DNA of 64,000 nt from Zymoseptoria tritici IPO323 (Eukaryota; Ascomycota; Dothideomycetes; Mycosphaerellales; Mycosphaerellaceae), in NCBI RefSeq assembly GCF_000219625.1, contig NC_018215.1:806001-870000 (forward strand), in the 5' to 3' direction. Under the pieces are notes generated by a model. The model searched no databases and was not told the DNA's origin. It worked only from the letters and a program-made list of their open reading frames with translations. Positions 12,809-23,017 of the stretch are shown one piece after another. The translations under genes and the position numbers were made by a program. Position 1 is the stretch's first letter; each line of letters starts with the position of its first letter.

Positions 12809-13580
12809 CTACTTGTACTGCGGCACCTGTCCCGCCGGTGGTTGATACTGTGTCTGCGCTCCTCCCTGCCCTGGCTGTCCCCAGCCCTGCGGCGGCTGAT
12901 TCTGTAGCGGTATCTGTCCCTCCTGTTGCTTTGGCGGCGCACCTGGTGCTCCTCCTCCTCCGTCCATTTGCTGTTGTACGTCCGGTCTGTACTTGATATC
13001 TGCAGAAACGAAGGATTCAAGTCAGCCGTAGTCCAGACGATCAGGGTCTGATGCAGAACAAGACCTGCTGAGGCTCTTGTGGAACGGTCTCGGGTTCTTG
13101 AGGCCTTGTGAGCGTTAGTACTGACCTTGCTTGAAGTGGCAGATGTGGCAGCCGACGGCGTGCCATGGTTTGAGGCTGAACGGTATGAGGGGGACCTGAA
13201 AGGGAAGCAGGAAAGTCAGTGCATGATGTGGTATGGCTGTCGCACGGAGGTGTTGCTCACGAAACAGAATGTAAACCATTCCCTAGAGGAGAGGATGTGG
13301 TTAGCTTGAGGCTGATGGCCGTGAAGGACATTGATGGCCGCAGAGAACTAGCTGGAGCCTCCGAGCCAGGGCAGCGCGCGAGTACAACATCTTGAGCTTA
13401 CCATCGCTTGACGACTTTCCCGCTCCAATTACCGCAATTCTGACATTGGACTGTGATGTTCTCGTAGCCGGCTAAGAGTGATTCGAACGCTGGTCGAGGA
13501 GGTCAGCTAGCTGTTGGTTCCCACCGGTCCGCTGACGTCGCATTCATACTATGTGTTCCGCATGTGAAGATGAATGCCAT
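12809..13580 (-). CDS. Small fungal zinc-ribbon protein
   Basis: Five exons (13580-13550, 13489-13402, 13282-13261, 13195-13126, 12999-12809) give 133 residues. The N-terminal ~75 residues hold three cysteine motifs: FTCGTH, VQCQNCGNW and VGCHICHF, that is, two CxxC knuckles 40 residues apart that would bind one zinc ion as a ribbon. In between lie KVVKRWEWFTFCFVPLIPFS and LKPWHAVG, typical of the 'zinc-ribbon 15' group of short fungal proteins. The C-terminal half is Gln/Gly/Pro-rich (GGGGAPGAPP, PPQGWGQPGQGG) and probably disordered. Exon 3 is only 22 bp. Function is unknown. The joins are supported because each restores the conserved ribbon in frame. Confidence 0.85.
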
Positions 13581-14220
13581 GTTGCTGAAGTGTGCTTGTT
13601 ATATCCTGCCGCCGTGGTCTCTGTGTCGTTGCAGTGATGTTGGAGTGATGTCGATCTATTGTGAAGTCCGCCTTTGTCCATTGCGCGGCGCGAGAGCTTG
13701 GAAGTTGCTGGGCAAACGCGCCTTTGCGCCACGTTCGACATCGTTCGTGGCGCAGCTCGCATGACATCTCTTTCACATGGCAAGCACTGTAGATCGCACG
13801 TATACCAATGGAATGAAACGAGCTCACGTTGGCATGACGGAGGACGATAATATCTCAATGACGAACGATTCCGATTTCTAGCCATTGATGTCACGAAAAC
13901 AGTGCACGGCGCAGAAAGTCTATTGGATGTGAGGCTCATTTAGTTCCGACTATTGCCAAACGGGTAAATGATTCCGGCTTTGCTCGCTTTGATACCATAG
14001 GCAGCATCACTGATGACCGCGAGCGCAAATCCATGATGTTCAAAATGAAGCGTGCGCTGAGATCGTAGGCGTAAACGTTGACGACTGAGCAGAATGGATC
14101 GAAACGCTCGCAGAAACGGAGGCCTTTAAATGGCGGCTGAAATTTGTTCTTGTAGTCTGCGTTTGCAAGGTGTCTTGTATTGCGAGGCTGAACTCGTCGT
14201 AGTCGTCGTCGTCGACTTCT
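13581..14220. other. Intergenic, no gene recognised
   Basis: 640 bp between the zinc-ribbon start (13580) and the LC8 stop (14221), both minus-strand genes. It should hold the zinc-ribbon promoter and LC8 3' UTR. Confidence 0.4.
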
Positions 14221-14882
14221 CTACTGGGTCTTGAAAAGCAGAATGGCGCAGTGTCCCAAGTAGAAGTAGATGAAGTGCTTCGTCTCTGTGGTGATGGTCA
14301 GTATGCAAAACCGGCTGTCTCGAGGAGTCGAGATAGAGACATAGGCGTACCGTGAGTGACGAAGCTGCCGAAGTTGCGGCCGACAATGCAGTGCCATGTG
14401 GCTCCCTTGCGCTCATCGAACTGTAGCTGTGGTCAGGTTTCGCGGCCGACATGTGATTTCATGTCCGTTCGGCTAGACGTACAGTCTTCTTGATGTGGTG
14501 CGCAATTTCCTGAACACAGGTCAGCGAAGTGTTCATGCGCTTACGGTCAGGACGCCTCACCTTCTCGATCGAGTACTTGTCCATGGCCTCCTGAGCTGAT
14601 GCGTATGTTAGATCTGCCGGGATTGCCCAACCCCCTGACTGACTCACCAACTTCGATCGCTTCATTCTGCATGTCGTCGCTCTGTGCAGATTGGTGTTAG
14701 TGGCACGCATGGTCGACCAGTGGAAGGCAATGATGGAGCAAATACCATATCCACAGACTTGATTTGAGCTGTAGTATGGTCAGCCACGCAGCGAAGCAAT
14801 TATTGGCATGTGCGAATATCATACCCTCAAGCTTGTCCTGCTTCTGGTCGAGACCATCGTGGGTGTTTTGATTGCCAGACAT
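14221..14882 (-). CDS. nudG: Dynein light chain LC8 (DYNLL/Dyn2/NudG family)
   Basis: Seven exons (14882-14825, 14768-14746, 14681-14648, 14595-14561, 14509-14483, 14420-14351, 14285-14221) give 103 residues. LC8 is a dimeric hub that binds the dynein intermediate chain and many other short linear motifs. Conserved blocks are nearly invariant: [70 protein letters not shown] and [13 protein letters not shown]. Only the first ~20 residues are variable. Six introns in a coding sequence of 312 bases is high; exons are as short as 23 and 27 bp. The gene is transcribed divergently from MRD1 with 238 bp between start codons. Function assignment is secure. Confidence 0.97.
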
Positions 14883-15120
14883 TGCGAAAGTCCTCCAGAC
14901 GACTGATGTATCGGGTCGTGGTGTTTATTGCGGATGCTGCGAGTGCGCAAAGGAGTCGAGGCGGGTGGGGTGCCGTTTGTGTCGGTGTTGTTGGTTCGGC
15001 CGTGAGAGCCCACCAGAAAGCTTGTCTGCTTTTGAGTTTCGGAAGTCTCCTCTCTTCGACAGCAAATTTCTGGACATTCCAAGAAGCTGCTTCACACATT
15101 CGACATCCTCATCGCCAGCC
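14883..15120. promoter_or_regulatory. Shared divergent promoter, LC8 and MRD1
   Basis: Only 238 bp separate the two start codons, so both 5' UTRs and core promoters must lie here. No specific factor site could be assigned by eye. Confidence 0.6.
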
Positions 15121-17821
15121 ATGGAATCCTCACGCATATTTGTGAAAGGACTGCCTCCCACATTCACCGAGGCGGAGTTCCGAAAGCACTTCTCACAAGC
15201 CGATCGTGAGGTGACGGATGCAAAGATCTTCCCGAATAGAAGAATCGGCTATGTGGGTTACAAAACGCCCGAAGACGCTCAAAAGGCCGTGAAGTATTTT
15301 AACAGGACTTTCGTCCGCATGAGCCGTATCGGAGTGGAACTGGCACGACCGATCGAAGAGTCGAAGAGCGTCCGAGGCGGAGCACCAACAGCGCGACGCG
15401 ATGTGGTTGCTCAGGAAGCCGCCAACAACGAGAACAACCTCAAGCGCAAGCGAGAGAGCAACGTGCCGGAGAAAGAGAAGGACCCCAAGTTGCAGGAGTT
15501 CCTAGACGTGTACAAGCCGAAGAGCAAGAAGAATGCATGGGAGTCGGAGAAGTTGCCCGTGCCGGCCGTGGAAACGGAAATGTCAGAGGCAAAGGATGTG
15601 ACCGTAGTGGCGGATGCACCCAGCGACAACGAATACGAGACTGTTCCGAAGAAGGCGAAAAAGAGCAAGCAGGAGCACGCCGTAACAGAAACCTCCGATG
15701 GCGCACCCCAAGAAGAGGTCGCGCGGTCGCCAGAGGTCTCTGTCGATATAGAGATGAACACAGATCAGGCTGAACCAGCTTCTACAGCGGTGTCTGATGC
15801 TGACTGGGCGAGATCTCGCACAAGCAGACTTCTCGGCTTACTGGACGACGATGAAGAAGAGACTGCGGCCGCAAAGCCTAGTGCTGACTCTGACGAAGCT
15901 GACGACGACGATGCCACAGTACCTGTACGAACCTCGAAGCCAGATGACCAAGTTACGAACCCCGAAATATCCATACCGACTCCACCCATGGATGACAATG
16001 AAGCGCAGGAAGCGTCGGGCGATGTAGAGATCGAAGCCGTACGCTCGAGCATGCGGCTGTTCGTACGAAATCTTCCCTTCAACGTGCAGAAGGAAGACCT
16101 GCAGGCGGAGTTTGCTTCATACGGCAACTTGGAAGAGGTAAGCTGATCTTCGACTTTTTCAACCACTTTTGTTTATAGGATGAACCCTGATAGGGACAAC
16201 TTATGCTACGGCATTTGATGAGAACCAGGGACTGTATTTTAGTAGATGCTTGTCTTTTCTGATAAACGACATACCAGCTTTGCTTGTGCTCGCGATCATC
16301 GAATTGGAATACATCGCTGACATGCCAACACAGGTGCACGTTCCTTTGGACCCGAAGACTGGCGCAGGGAAAGGATTCGGCTATATCCAATTCAGCAATC
16401 CGGATTCCGCTGAGCAGGCTTTTGTCGATCGAGATGGTCAGACATTCCAGGGTCGGCTATTACACGTCCTCCCTGGCTCGGCCAAGCGAGAGAACAAATT
16501 GGACGACTTCGAATTGTCAAAGCTTCCACTGAAGAAGCAGCAGCAGATCAAGCGAAAGCGTGAGGCTGCAACCTCGACATTCAATTGGAACGCACTGTAC
16601 ATGAACGCCGATGCGGTGGTATCTAGTGTCGCTGATAAGCTAGGCTTGTCGAAGTCAGAGGTCCTGGACCCGACCAGCAGTGATGCCGCCATTAAGCAAG
16701 CTCACGCAGAAACCCACATCATCCAGGAGACAAAATCTTTCTTCAAGCAGCAAGGTGTCGATTTGGATTCGTTCAAGCGAAGTCAGCGCGGAGACACGGC
16801 AATACTTGTAAAGAATATTCCATCTGACTGCAGTCGTGACGAGCTCAAGCGTTTGTTCGAGGAGCAAGGAGATGTAAAGAAATTCCTCATGCCGCCTGCG
16901 GGAACTATTGCCATCGTGGAATTCCTCAACGCGGCGCAATGCAAGGCTGCGTTCGCCGCGCTTGCTTACCGAAAGGTGAAGAGTTCGGTACTCTTCCTCG
17001 AAAAGGCACCCAAGGATGTCTTCGCTGGCAAACCCATTGGCGATGGCGTGTCACAGGCCCAGGATGGAGTCAGCAAGGTATCTACTTCGGACTTGAAGGA
17101 TCCTGATCAGACAGTTGCCGAGACTGGCGGTACGGCCACACTGTTCGTCCGTAACCTGAATTTCTCCACCAACAACGCTGTCTTGACGGAGACCTTCAAA
17201 CCACTTGATGGATTCTTGTCTGCGCGAGTCAAGACAAGGACCGATCCTAAACGACCAGGAGAGATCCTCAGCATGGGATTTGGCTTTCTCGAGTTCGCCA
17301 GTGCCAGGCAAGCACAGGCTGCATTGTCAGTCATGGACGGCTACTCACTCGAGGGTCACAAGCTGCAAATACGGGCAAGCCACAAAGGCGCCGACGCGGC
17401 CGAGGAGCGAAAGAAAGCAGACGCTGCGAAGAAAGCCGCTGGGCGAGGGACCAAGCTTCTCATCAAAAACCTGCCGTTTGAAGCCACCAAAAAGGATGTT
17501 CGCGCTCTGTTTGGTGCTTACGGGCAATTGCGCAGTGTCCGCGTGCCAAAGAAGATGAACAGTGCCGCTCGTGGATTTGCATTCGCAGACTTCACAACTG
17601 TCAAGGAGGCACAGAGCGCCATGGAAGCTCTCCGCGACACGCATTTGCTCGGACGCCGTCTCGTCATCGACTTCGCTTCTGAGGATCCTGAAGACGCCGA
17701 AGCCGAGATCGAGAAGATGCAGCAAAAGGTCGGAGCACAGGTCAACAAGGTCGCTCTGCAGAAGCTCACAAGTGGCGGACGCAAGAAGTTCACCACCCAG
17801 GCCGAGGACGACGATGCTTAG
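15121..17821 (+). CDS. MRD1: MRD1, five-RRM pre-rRNA processing factor
   Basis: Two exons (15121-16137 and 16334-17821; 196-bp intron inside RRM2) give 834 residues. Mrd1 is an essential nucleolar protein of the small-subunit processome that contacts 18S pre-rRNA and U3 and allows cleavages at A0-A2. Five RNA-recognition motifs are visible: RRM1 ~4-80 (RIFVKGLP, RIGYVGY), RRM2 ~310-390 (RLFVRNLPF, GKGFGYIQF), RRM3 ~493-560 (AILVKNIP, the divergent one), RRM4 ~607-684 (TLFVRNLNF, GFGFLEF) and RRM5 ~711-788 (KLLIKNLPF, RGFAFADF). Acidic, Lys-rich linkers separate RRM1 from RRM2, as in the yeast protein (887 residues). The first intron lies between LEEV and HVPLDPK and is phase 0. Start codon directly precedes RRM1 as in orthologues. 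Confidence 0.96.
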
Positions 17822-18619
17822 ACAGCAGCACAGATCAAAATGTCACGCCGCCCTCACTACCTTGCACCTCATCATCACGTCACGTGAACGATGCACCCAC
17901 ACAATCGGTCTATTCTCACCCCTTGCTTCCTTCGATGCAACCTGTATGCAACCTTAAGCTGCCGAGACGCGAATCTGGAACGCTTGCAGATCTCAAGGCA
18001 TCAGGAACCGACCCAGAAACTTATATCGGGGTTGCTGTGCCTTTAACCCTCAAGGCGCGAGTCGTGACAATGTGCTTACATTCCATCGCAGGCTACATTC
18101 TTTCTCGACTGAATGTCTCAATTGGAAGATTAACGCCACGCCAAGGCAGAACAATATCCCTTCCCTTGACCACTGATCACGTCCATCGTAACGTCAGCAG
18201 CAGTGCCCTTGCACTCACTTTGATGAGGCCGCCCTGTCGGTCTAGGCTATTCTGTCACTCCAAGATGGTGCATGCAATCGGCACGCCTGCCGGACCACCA
18301 TCTAGCAGTGCTTGCGCAGGCACGACCGAGATTGCATGCGCCGCTCCTGGGTTCCTCATGGCGACACAAGGCTAAGTCAGCGTTCACACTCTTCCTGTCT
18401 CGATGGCAAGATTGCAGCCTATGTATATACCCTCATGTTGCAAGCAGCAACGGCGTGTTGTGCTGACGCTCATTCTTCATTTCACTCATTCATCGCTGGC
18501 AGACCTAACTTTATACACTCATTCTTTACATTTCGTCTCAACGAATCAAGAGGAACACTCTGCATTCTTTTCGAAGCATTCTTTCTTTACGTGCCTCCTC
18601 GAGTACACGGGTCGCCTTC
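17822..18619 (+). promoter_or_regulatory. Upstream region of the TEA-factor gene with CATTCY boxes
   Basis: Six plus-strand CATTCY hexamers, the AbaA/TEA recognition element, lie at 18079-18084, 18096-18101, 18471-18476, 18520-18525, 18563-18568 and 18577-18582. Four fall in the last 150 bp before the start codon at 18620. One sequence matching the BrlA-element consensus in reverse orientation is at 18162-18168. The region just before the ATG is pyrimidine-rich, as fungal 5' UTRs often are, which could produce some CATTCT by chance. Confidence 0.5.
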
Positions 18620-20874
18620 ATGATGATTCAGCCAACTCGAGTCTTGCCCTCCAATGCCTCTCCTCTGCGTGACGCTGATAGTCTTCATGGCCCGAGGGTG
18701 TTGCAAGAACACTCTGGCAATCGCCAATACCACAACTACTCATACACTGAGCATTCACAACCGAAATATCCTCCGAGCCTGTCGACGGAGAACAGCTACA
18801 TCGGACATCAGCCACTACATCACGAAGCTCACTATTACCAACAACACCCCGCACAACGCTACCATGGTGGAAGTAGACGGTCCCGGCCTCCCACGCGCGA
18901 AGAGCAGGATGCATGGATGCGAAAGTGTCTCAAGGAGGCGGACGTCCTCTACGCACGCTTCAGGGCTTCCGATGGCTACGCGAAATATCGTCAGCGTCAA
19001 CAGAGGGAAGAGAAGCCGGGCACGGAACAGAAATGGCCAGAGCACCTCGAGGTAGCTTTCTTCCAAGGTACGTCCAACAGCAGATCACATATCGGTATGA
19101 CCCATAGCTGACAGTTCTATCAGCGTTGGCCATCTTCCCACCTATGGGTCGCAACAAGCAAAGCCACAGAGACAAGCTACGAGGCCGCAATGAACTAATC
19201 TCAGACTACATCTACCAAGAGACACGAGTTTTACGCACCCGCAAGCAAGTCTCCAGTCATATTCAGGTCTTGAAGCCATTCACCAGAGGTGATCCGGCCA
19301 TCACGAAGTACTTTGTAAAACAAAGAGGCCACGGCGATCACTACGGTGGCAGCAGATCGTCTCACGTCGATCGAAGGCACACTTCAAGATACCCAGTCAA
19401 TGCACCGCCTCACGACATGTGCAACGGTCGGTTTCCGATGCCGCGGGTCGACACACGAGACTGGTCCAGCTCTCACATCCCGCTCGGGACATTTGAGCCC
19501 TTGAGCTTTGAGATGTTCGTTCAGCAGAAGTTCGTGCAGGACCACGACAAACCGGACATTGTGAAACGTCTACACACGTATACCGCATCGACCCATCATC
19601 CGTGTCTGGCAGATGAGCACTTCAGAGACTGGCCCACTCTGGGCTATACATACCCACAGCTCGCCAAGATGCATGCGAGGCGGCCGTTGAATTGCAACCT
19701 CGTTGCTGCGCAAGCGTCGATTGCGCTGACGACTGACACCTGGAAGGACCAGGAAAACGTCGAGCTGGGAATATCGTTCTCGTGTCGAGGTCAGCAACTA
19801 CCAGCAGGTGCGGCGGTCACTTGCCTGAATCGGTTCTACAAGGACGGCATCTGCTTCAGCGACAGCGGTGTACCCGATGATGTCGTGCTCCATGAAACCG
19901 AGCATGGGCAAGTAGAGGCCCAGGTCAAGTTTGGCAGCCAATTTTGGGCCAGCAGTCTTGCCAGTCTAGCCAATCGTTTGCGCCACGGCACAGATCCGAT
20001 GACAGGCATTTCCAACACCCGGGAAGAAGTTCGACGACTGGTCGACGGCATCACAGCGACTCAAGAGATCGTTGCCCACACCGACCATGGAGCTGAGACT
20101 TTACTGGTGATCTTCTGGAAATTCAGACTCTCTAGCGGAGTGCAAGGACAAGCGTCCTGGCACAGGCTTCAACTATCCTCAACGCCAGGTGTACATTGCG
20201 ACGAGTACTCACAAGATCACACCCTCGACTCCTTCGCGTCCACGCTCCCATACGATGACCCCTCCAACTCTCATCATGTCCATCCTGCCCTCCAGTCACC
20301 TTTCGAATATGACCAAGACAGCAGTTCCGGCGGCTCCGCCCTCACCTCAGCCACCTGGCCCATCTCCTTCTCCGATACCCTTGAGACAGCTCCCCCCAGC
20401 GCCGTCGACTTCTCCACCGACAACAGTCTCGACTTCACCGGCGGCAACATCAACGTCTCGTACGGCGATACGAACTTCGACTTCAGTAACTTCGATAGCT
20501 CGGCCTTCAATCTCGATGCCACAACGTCGTTCGTGACGGAATCGATGATCGATCCTTTCTCGCAGCATGACTACTCGACACAGTACTGCGATAGCTACGC
20601 ACCGTCGTACGATACTTCGCAGCCAATCAGTGCGGGCGATGCCAGTTTTGCGATGACGGCGATCGACTCTCTGTCGCAGAATGTTTTCGAGGGCTTCGGC
20701 GAGCCTTACAATCAGGATGCTCATGATGCGCAAGCATATGGAGGCGCTGGACAGGATGTCATTAAGGAGGAAGACCCGCTGGCGGCGCTGGCGGACGCTT
20801 CGTACATGGTCAGTGGAGTACTGACGCAGGAGGATCGTCAGACGCATGAATGTGTTGAGAGGTTACGGGAGTGA
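18620..20874 (+). CDS. abaA: TEA/ATTS-domain transcription factor, AbaA/Tec1 type
   Basis: Two exons (18620-19067, 19124-20874; 56-bp intron) give 732 residues. AbaA acts in the BrlA-AbaA-WetA cascade during conidiation; Tec1 controls filamentous growth. The TEA DNA-binding domain spans about residues 138-205 and is split by the intron: WPEHLEVAFFQ then ALAIFPPMGRNKQSHRDK, GRNELISDYIYQETRVLRTR and the recognition helix KQVSSHIQVLKPF. After it comes a long region with the domain seen downstream in AbaA proteins (WKDQENVELGISFSCRG, AQVKFGSQFWASSLASLANR, LLVIFWKFRLSSG). The C-terminal third is Ser/Asp/Phe-rich and acidic, plausible as an activation region. Two Met codons open the frame (18620 and 18623). 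Length is near that of Aspergillus AbaA (~800). Upstream CATTCY boxes suggest autoregulation. Confidence 0.93.
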
Positions 20875-21162
20875 TTGTTGAGAGGTTCCGGGAGTGATTG
20901 GCTTATTCGCTGTACTCGCTGCGACTGGTACACACCCGTAGCCGAAGATGCATCAGCGCGGATCTAAGGCAGCGAAGAGGATATCTGAGTACTGGCAAGG
21001 AAAAGAAAGCAAGGTAATGACCGATTAATGTGATAACGAGTATCTTCATGAACCAACACTGAAAGTGCATTCGCTTCCACTCTCACCGCCAGTCACCAGC
21101 TTCCTTGTCGTCTTTGCACCTTTCGCGCTTCCGAACGCGACGCTTGCAATGACTGTCGTGCC

Positions 21163-21759
21163 TCAGTCATCCACAAGAAATCGTGCGCAATTGACAATTT
21201 TCATCTGCAGTCGAGGTCTGTACCCCCCAGGTTCCCGCCATTCTCTCCGACGATTTGGTGCTGCGAACACCTCGCGTTTCGAACCCATCTTCCACCAGTC
21301 GAAAAAGGCCATCTTCGGGTCGAGTTCAACCTGATGCTCGTGGCCGGTATTCAAGCCGGTCAGAGGATGCTCCGTATTCTTGCTAGAGTCCGCGTGGTAC
21401 ACAGTAAAGTCGACCTCGTAAGGTGTCGAGTACATGCCGTTGATTGGTATTTCCCTGATGCTGGGATCGAAAATGTCGAGCCAGTTGGGTTGGGATGAGG
21501 GTGCATGGGTGATCGATGACCTTGACTGCGTCCCGGTAAGAATGTCGGTGAATGTCAATCCCTGTCCGAGCAGGGCCCCGACTGTAGAATGGATGGCAGT
21601 GCCGTAGGTGCTGACAGTCACAGGTATGACACTTTGAACGAGCAGTCGTAGTTTGATCGAGAAAGGCTATTTCCCAGACATTGACAGGACGTCATTGCTC
21701 AGGCAGACCTGGACAAGGACTTTGGGCGGCTCTGCAGGCGATGCTTCGTTGAGGGTCAT
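21163..21759 (-). pseudogene. Disrupted paralogue of the 22074-22673 gene
   Basis: Read on the minus strand from ATG 21759, the frame aligns with the neighbouring gene (PPKVLVQVCLSNDVLSMSG versus PPRILVTVITSSDVMSKSE), then meets a TAG at 21669-21667, and continues in the same frame to a normal stop at 21163 with clear similarity all the way (FSIKLRLL, GLTFTDILTGTQ, GHEHQVELDPK, WWKMGSKREVFAAPNRR, LQMKIVNCARFLV). Only one stop breaks the frame and no GT-AG intron removes it, so it looks like a recent pseudogene, or a gene now starting downstream. A sequencing error at this base is possible. Function of the family is unknown. Confidence 0.7.
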
Positions 21760-22073
21760 TGGCTGGGTACGGCGCTGCTGCAGGACCGTGAGAGCCAATT
21801 CCGGGGATCGGGGTCCTGCGGCTCAAAAGGAGGTGAGTGCATTGCTGCGAGAGTACGATATGTCGGAAGGCTATCGGAGCGTGGCGGTTTCTGCAATGAG
21901 ATATATCGTGCTAATTTGCGTGATGAAGGGTGTGTCGACAGGCGTGATTTTATGTCAAAGGATGATGAGAGAAGTCGTGACTGTATGTAGATTTTTCAGG
22001 TTGCCATGGAGCGTGTAGGTGCTCCTGCTCAAGCAGGAAAGGCCGCGGCTGCAGTGAGCAGAACCGTCACTGC
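21760..22073. other. Spacer between tandem paralogues
   Basis: About 310 bp between the disrupted copy and the intact copy; the remnant of the upstream part of the disrupted gene may extend into it (an in-frame stretch rich in Gln/Arg), but nothing else is seen. Confidence 0.35.
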
Positions 22074-22673
22074 CTATCCCACCACCTTGAATGTAGCCTT
22101 GTTGACCAACACCATGCGAAGCTTCGGAACATCTTCGTCGAGATGCCGCCCTCTCCTTTCATTTGGGGCCGCAGAAACTTGAGCTTTGCTGCCCATCATC
22201 CACCATGAAATCTCATCCTTGGGGCCGAGGCCAATCTGGTATTCATGGCCGGTCTGCATTGCATCGTTGTTGCCTGTGGTGAAGCTGACCTCATACGGTC
22301 GGTCACCGGAGACTTTGGTCGGTATTTCAGCCACACATTCATTGGAAGCTTCCAGGTGGCCTGAGACGTGATACTGGATATCCCTGACTGGCAGTGGAGC
22401 CTTCATTTGGGTCCGAGAGTCGGTGAAGGTGAAGCCTTCGTAATGCTTGGTGGGAAAACTCCGCCAGAGGATGGTATGGAAGACATCAACTGTCACTGGT
22501 CTATCACCGTCTACGACAGCTTGAAGTGTGATCGAGAATGAGGCAGGCTCAGATTTCGACATGACGTCGCTGCTGGTGATGACGGTGACGAGGATTCTTG
22601 GCGGTACGTCCGGTGGTGTCTCGTCGTAAGGTCCCTGTTGCAGACCGAAGTAGTCTTGGATGAATTGCAACAT
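22074..22673 (-). CDS. Uncharacterised fungal protein, intact member of tandem pair
   Basis: A single-exon frame of 199 residues from ATG 22673; the open frame continues upstream without an ATG, so a 5' exon cannot be excluded. It begins with MLQFIQDYFGLQQGPYDE and has alternating hydrophobic strands (PPRILVTVITSSDVMS, FSITLQAVVDGDRPVTVDVF, YEGFTFTDSRTQMK, RPYEVSFTTGN, GHEYQIGLGPKDEISWWMMG, KLRMVLVNKATFKVV), which suggests a beta-sandwich. No signal peptide or membrane segment is visible. Lone small proteins of this type occur in Dothideomycete genomes, often in several copies, but I know no function. The downstream neighbour is a broken paralogue. Confidence 0.65.
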   Translation of the reverse strand: MLQFIQDYFGLQQGPYDETPPDVPPRILVTVITSSDVMSKSEPASFSITLQAVVDGDRPVTVDVFHTILWRSFPTKHYEGFTFTDSRTQMKAPLPVRDIQYHVSGHLEASNECVAEIPTKVSGDRPYEVSFTTGNNDAMQTGHEYQIGLGPKDEISWWMMGSKAQVSAAPNERRGRHLDEDVPKLRMVLVNKATFKVVG

Positions 22674-23017
22674 GTCGTGCGCCGAGTGTCGTTGTGATGT
22701 GTCGTAGTTTCGAGGTGGAAGTTGTCGCAAGAGATTGTCCTCTGAGAAGTCTTGATCTTGTTTTACACTGTTCTGGCACCCCGTCAGGCTGCAGTGAATG
22801 AGGTTTCGTCATCGTGCTTGAGTGTCACGAGTGAATAAGTGCACTTTCATGTGATCGACTCTCAATCGTGCCTGCTGCGAACCCTTGGAATCACACTTCA
22901 CAACTTACGCCCACCTGGATGGACAAGCTATCTTGCATTGTCAGATACCAGTACCGTTCCGGCTATATAGCCAGGCAAAGTAACTGTTCTCGAGCGTTAC
23001 GTAGCCCGGCAGCGCCA
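22674..23017. other. Intergenic, no gene recognised
   Basis: About 340 bp between the intact small gene and the stop of the coilin-like gene. It holds the probable promoter (and perhaps a 5' exon) of the former and the 3' UTR of the latter. Confidence 0.4.
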
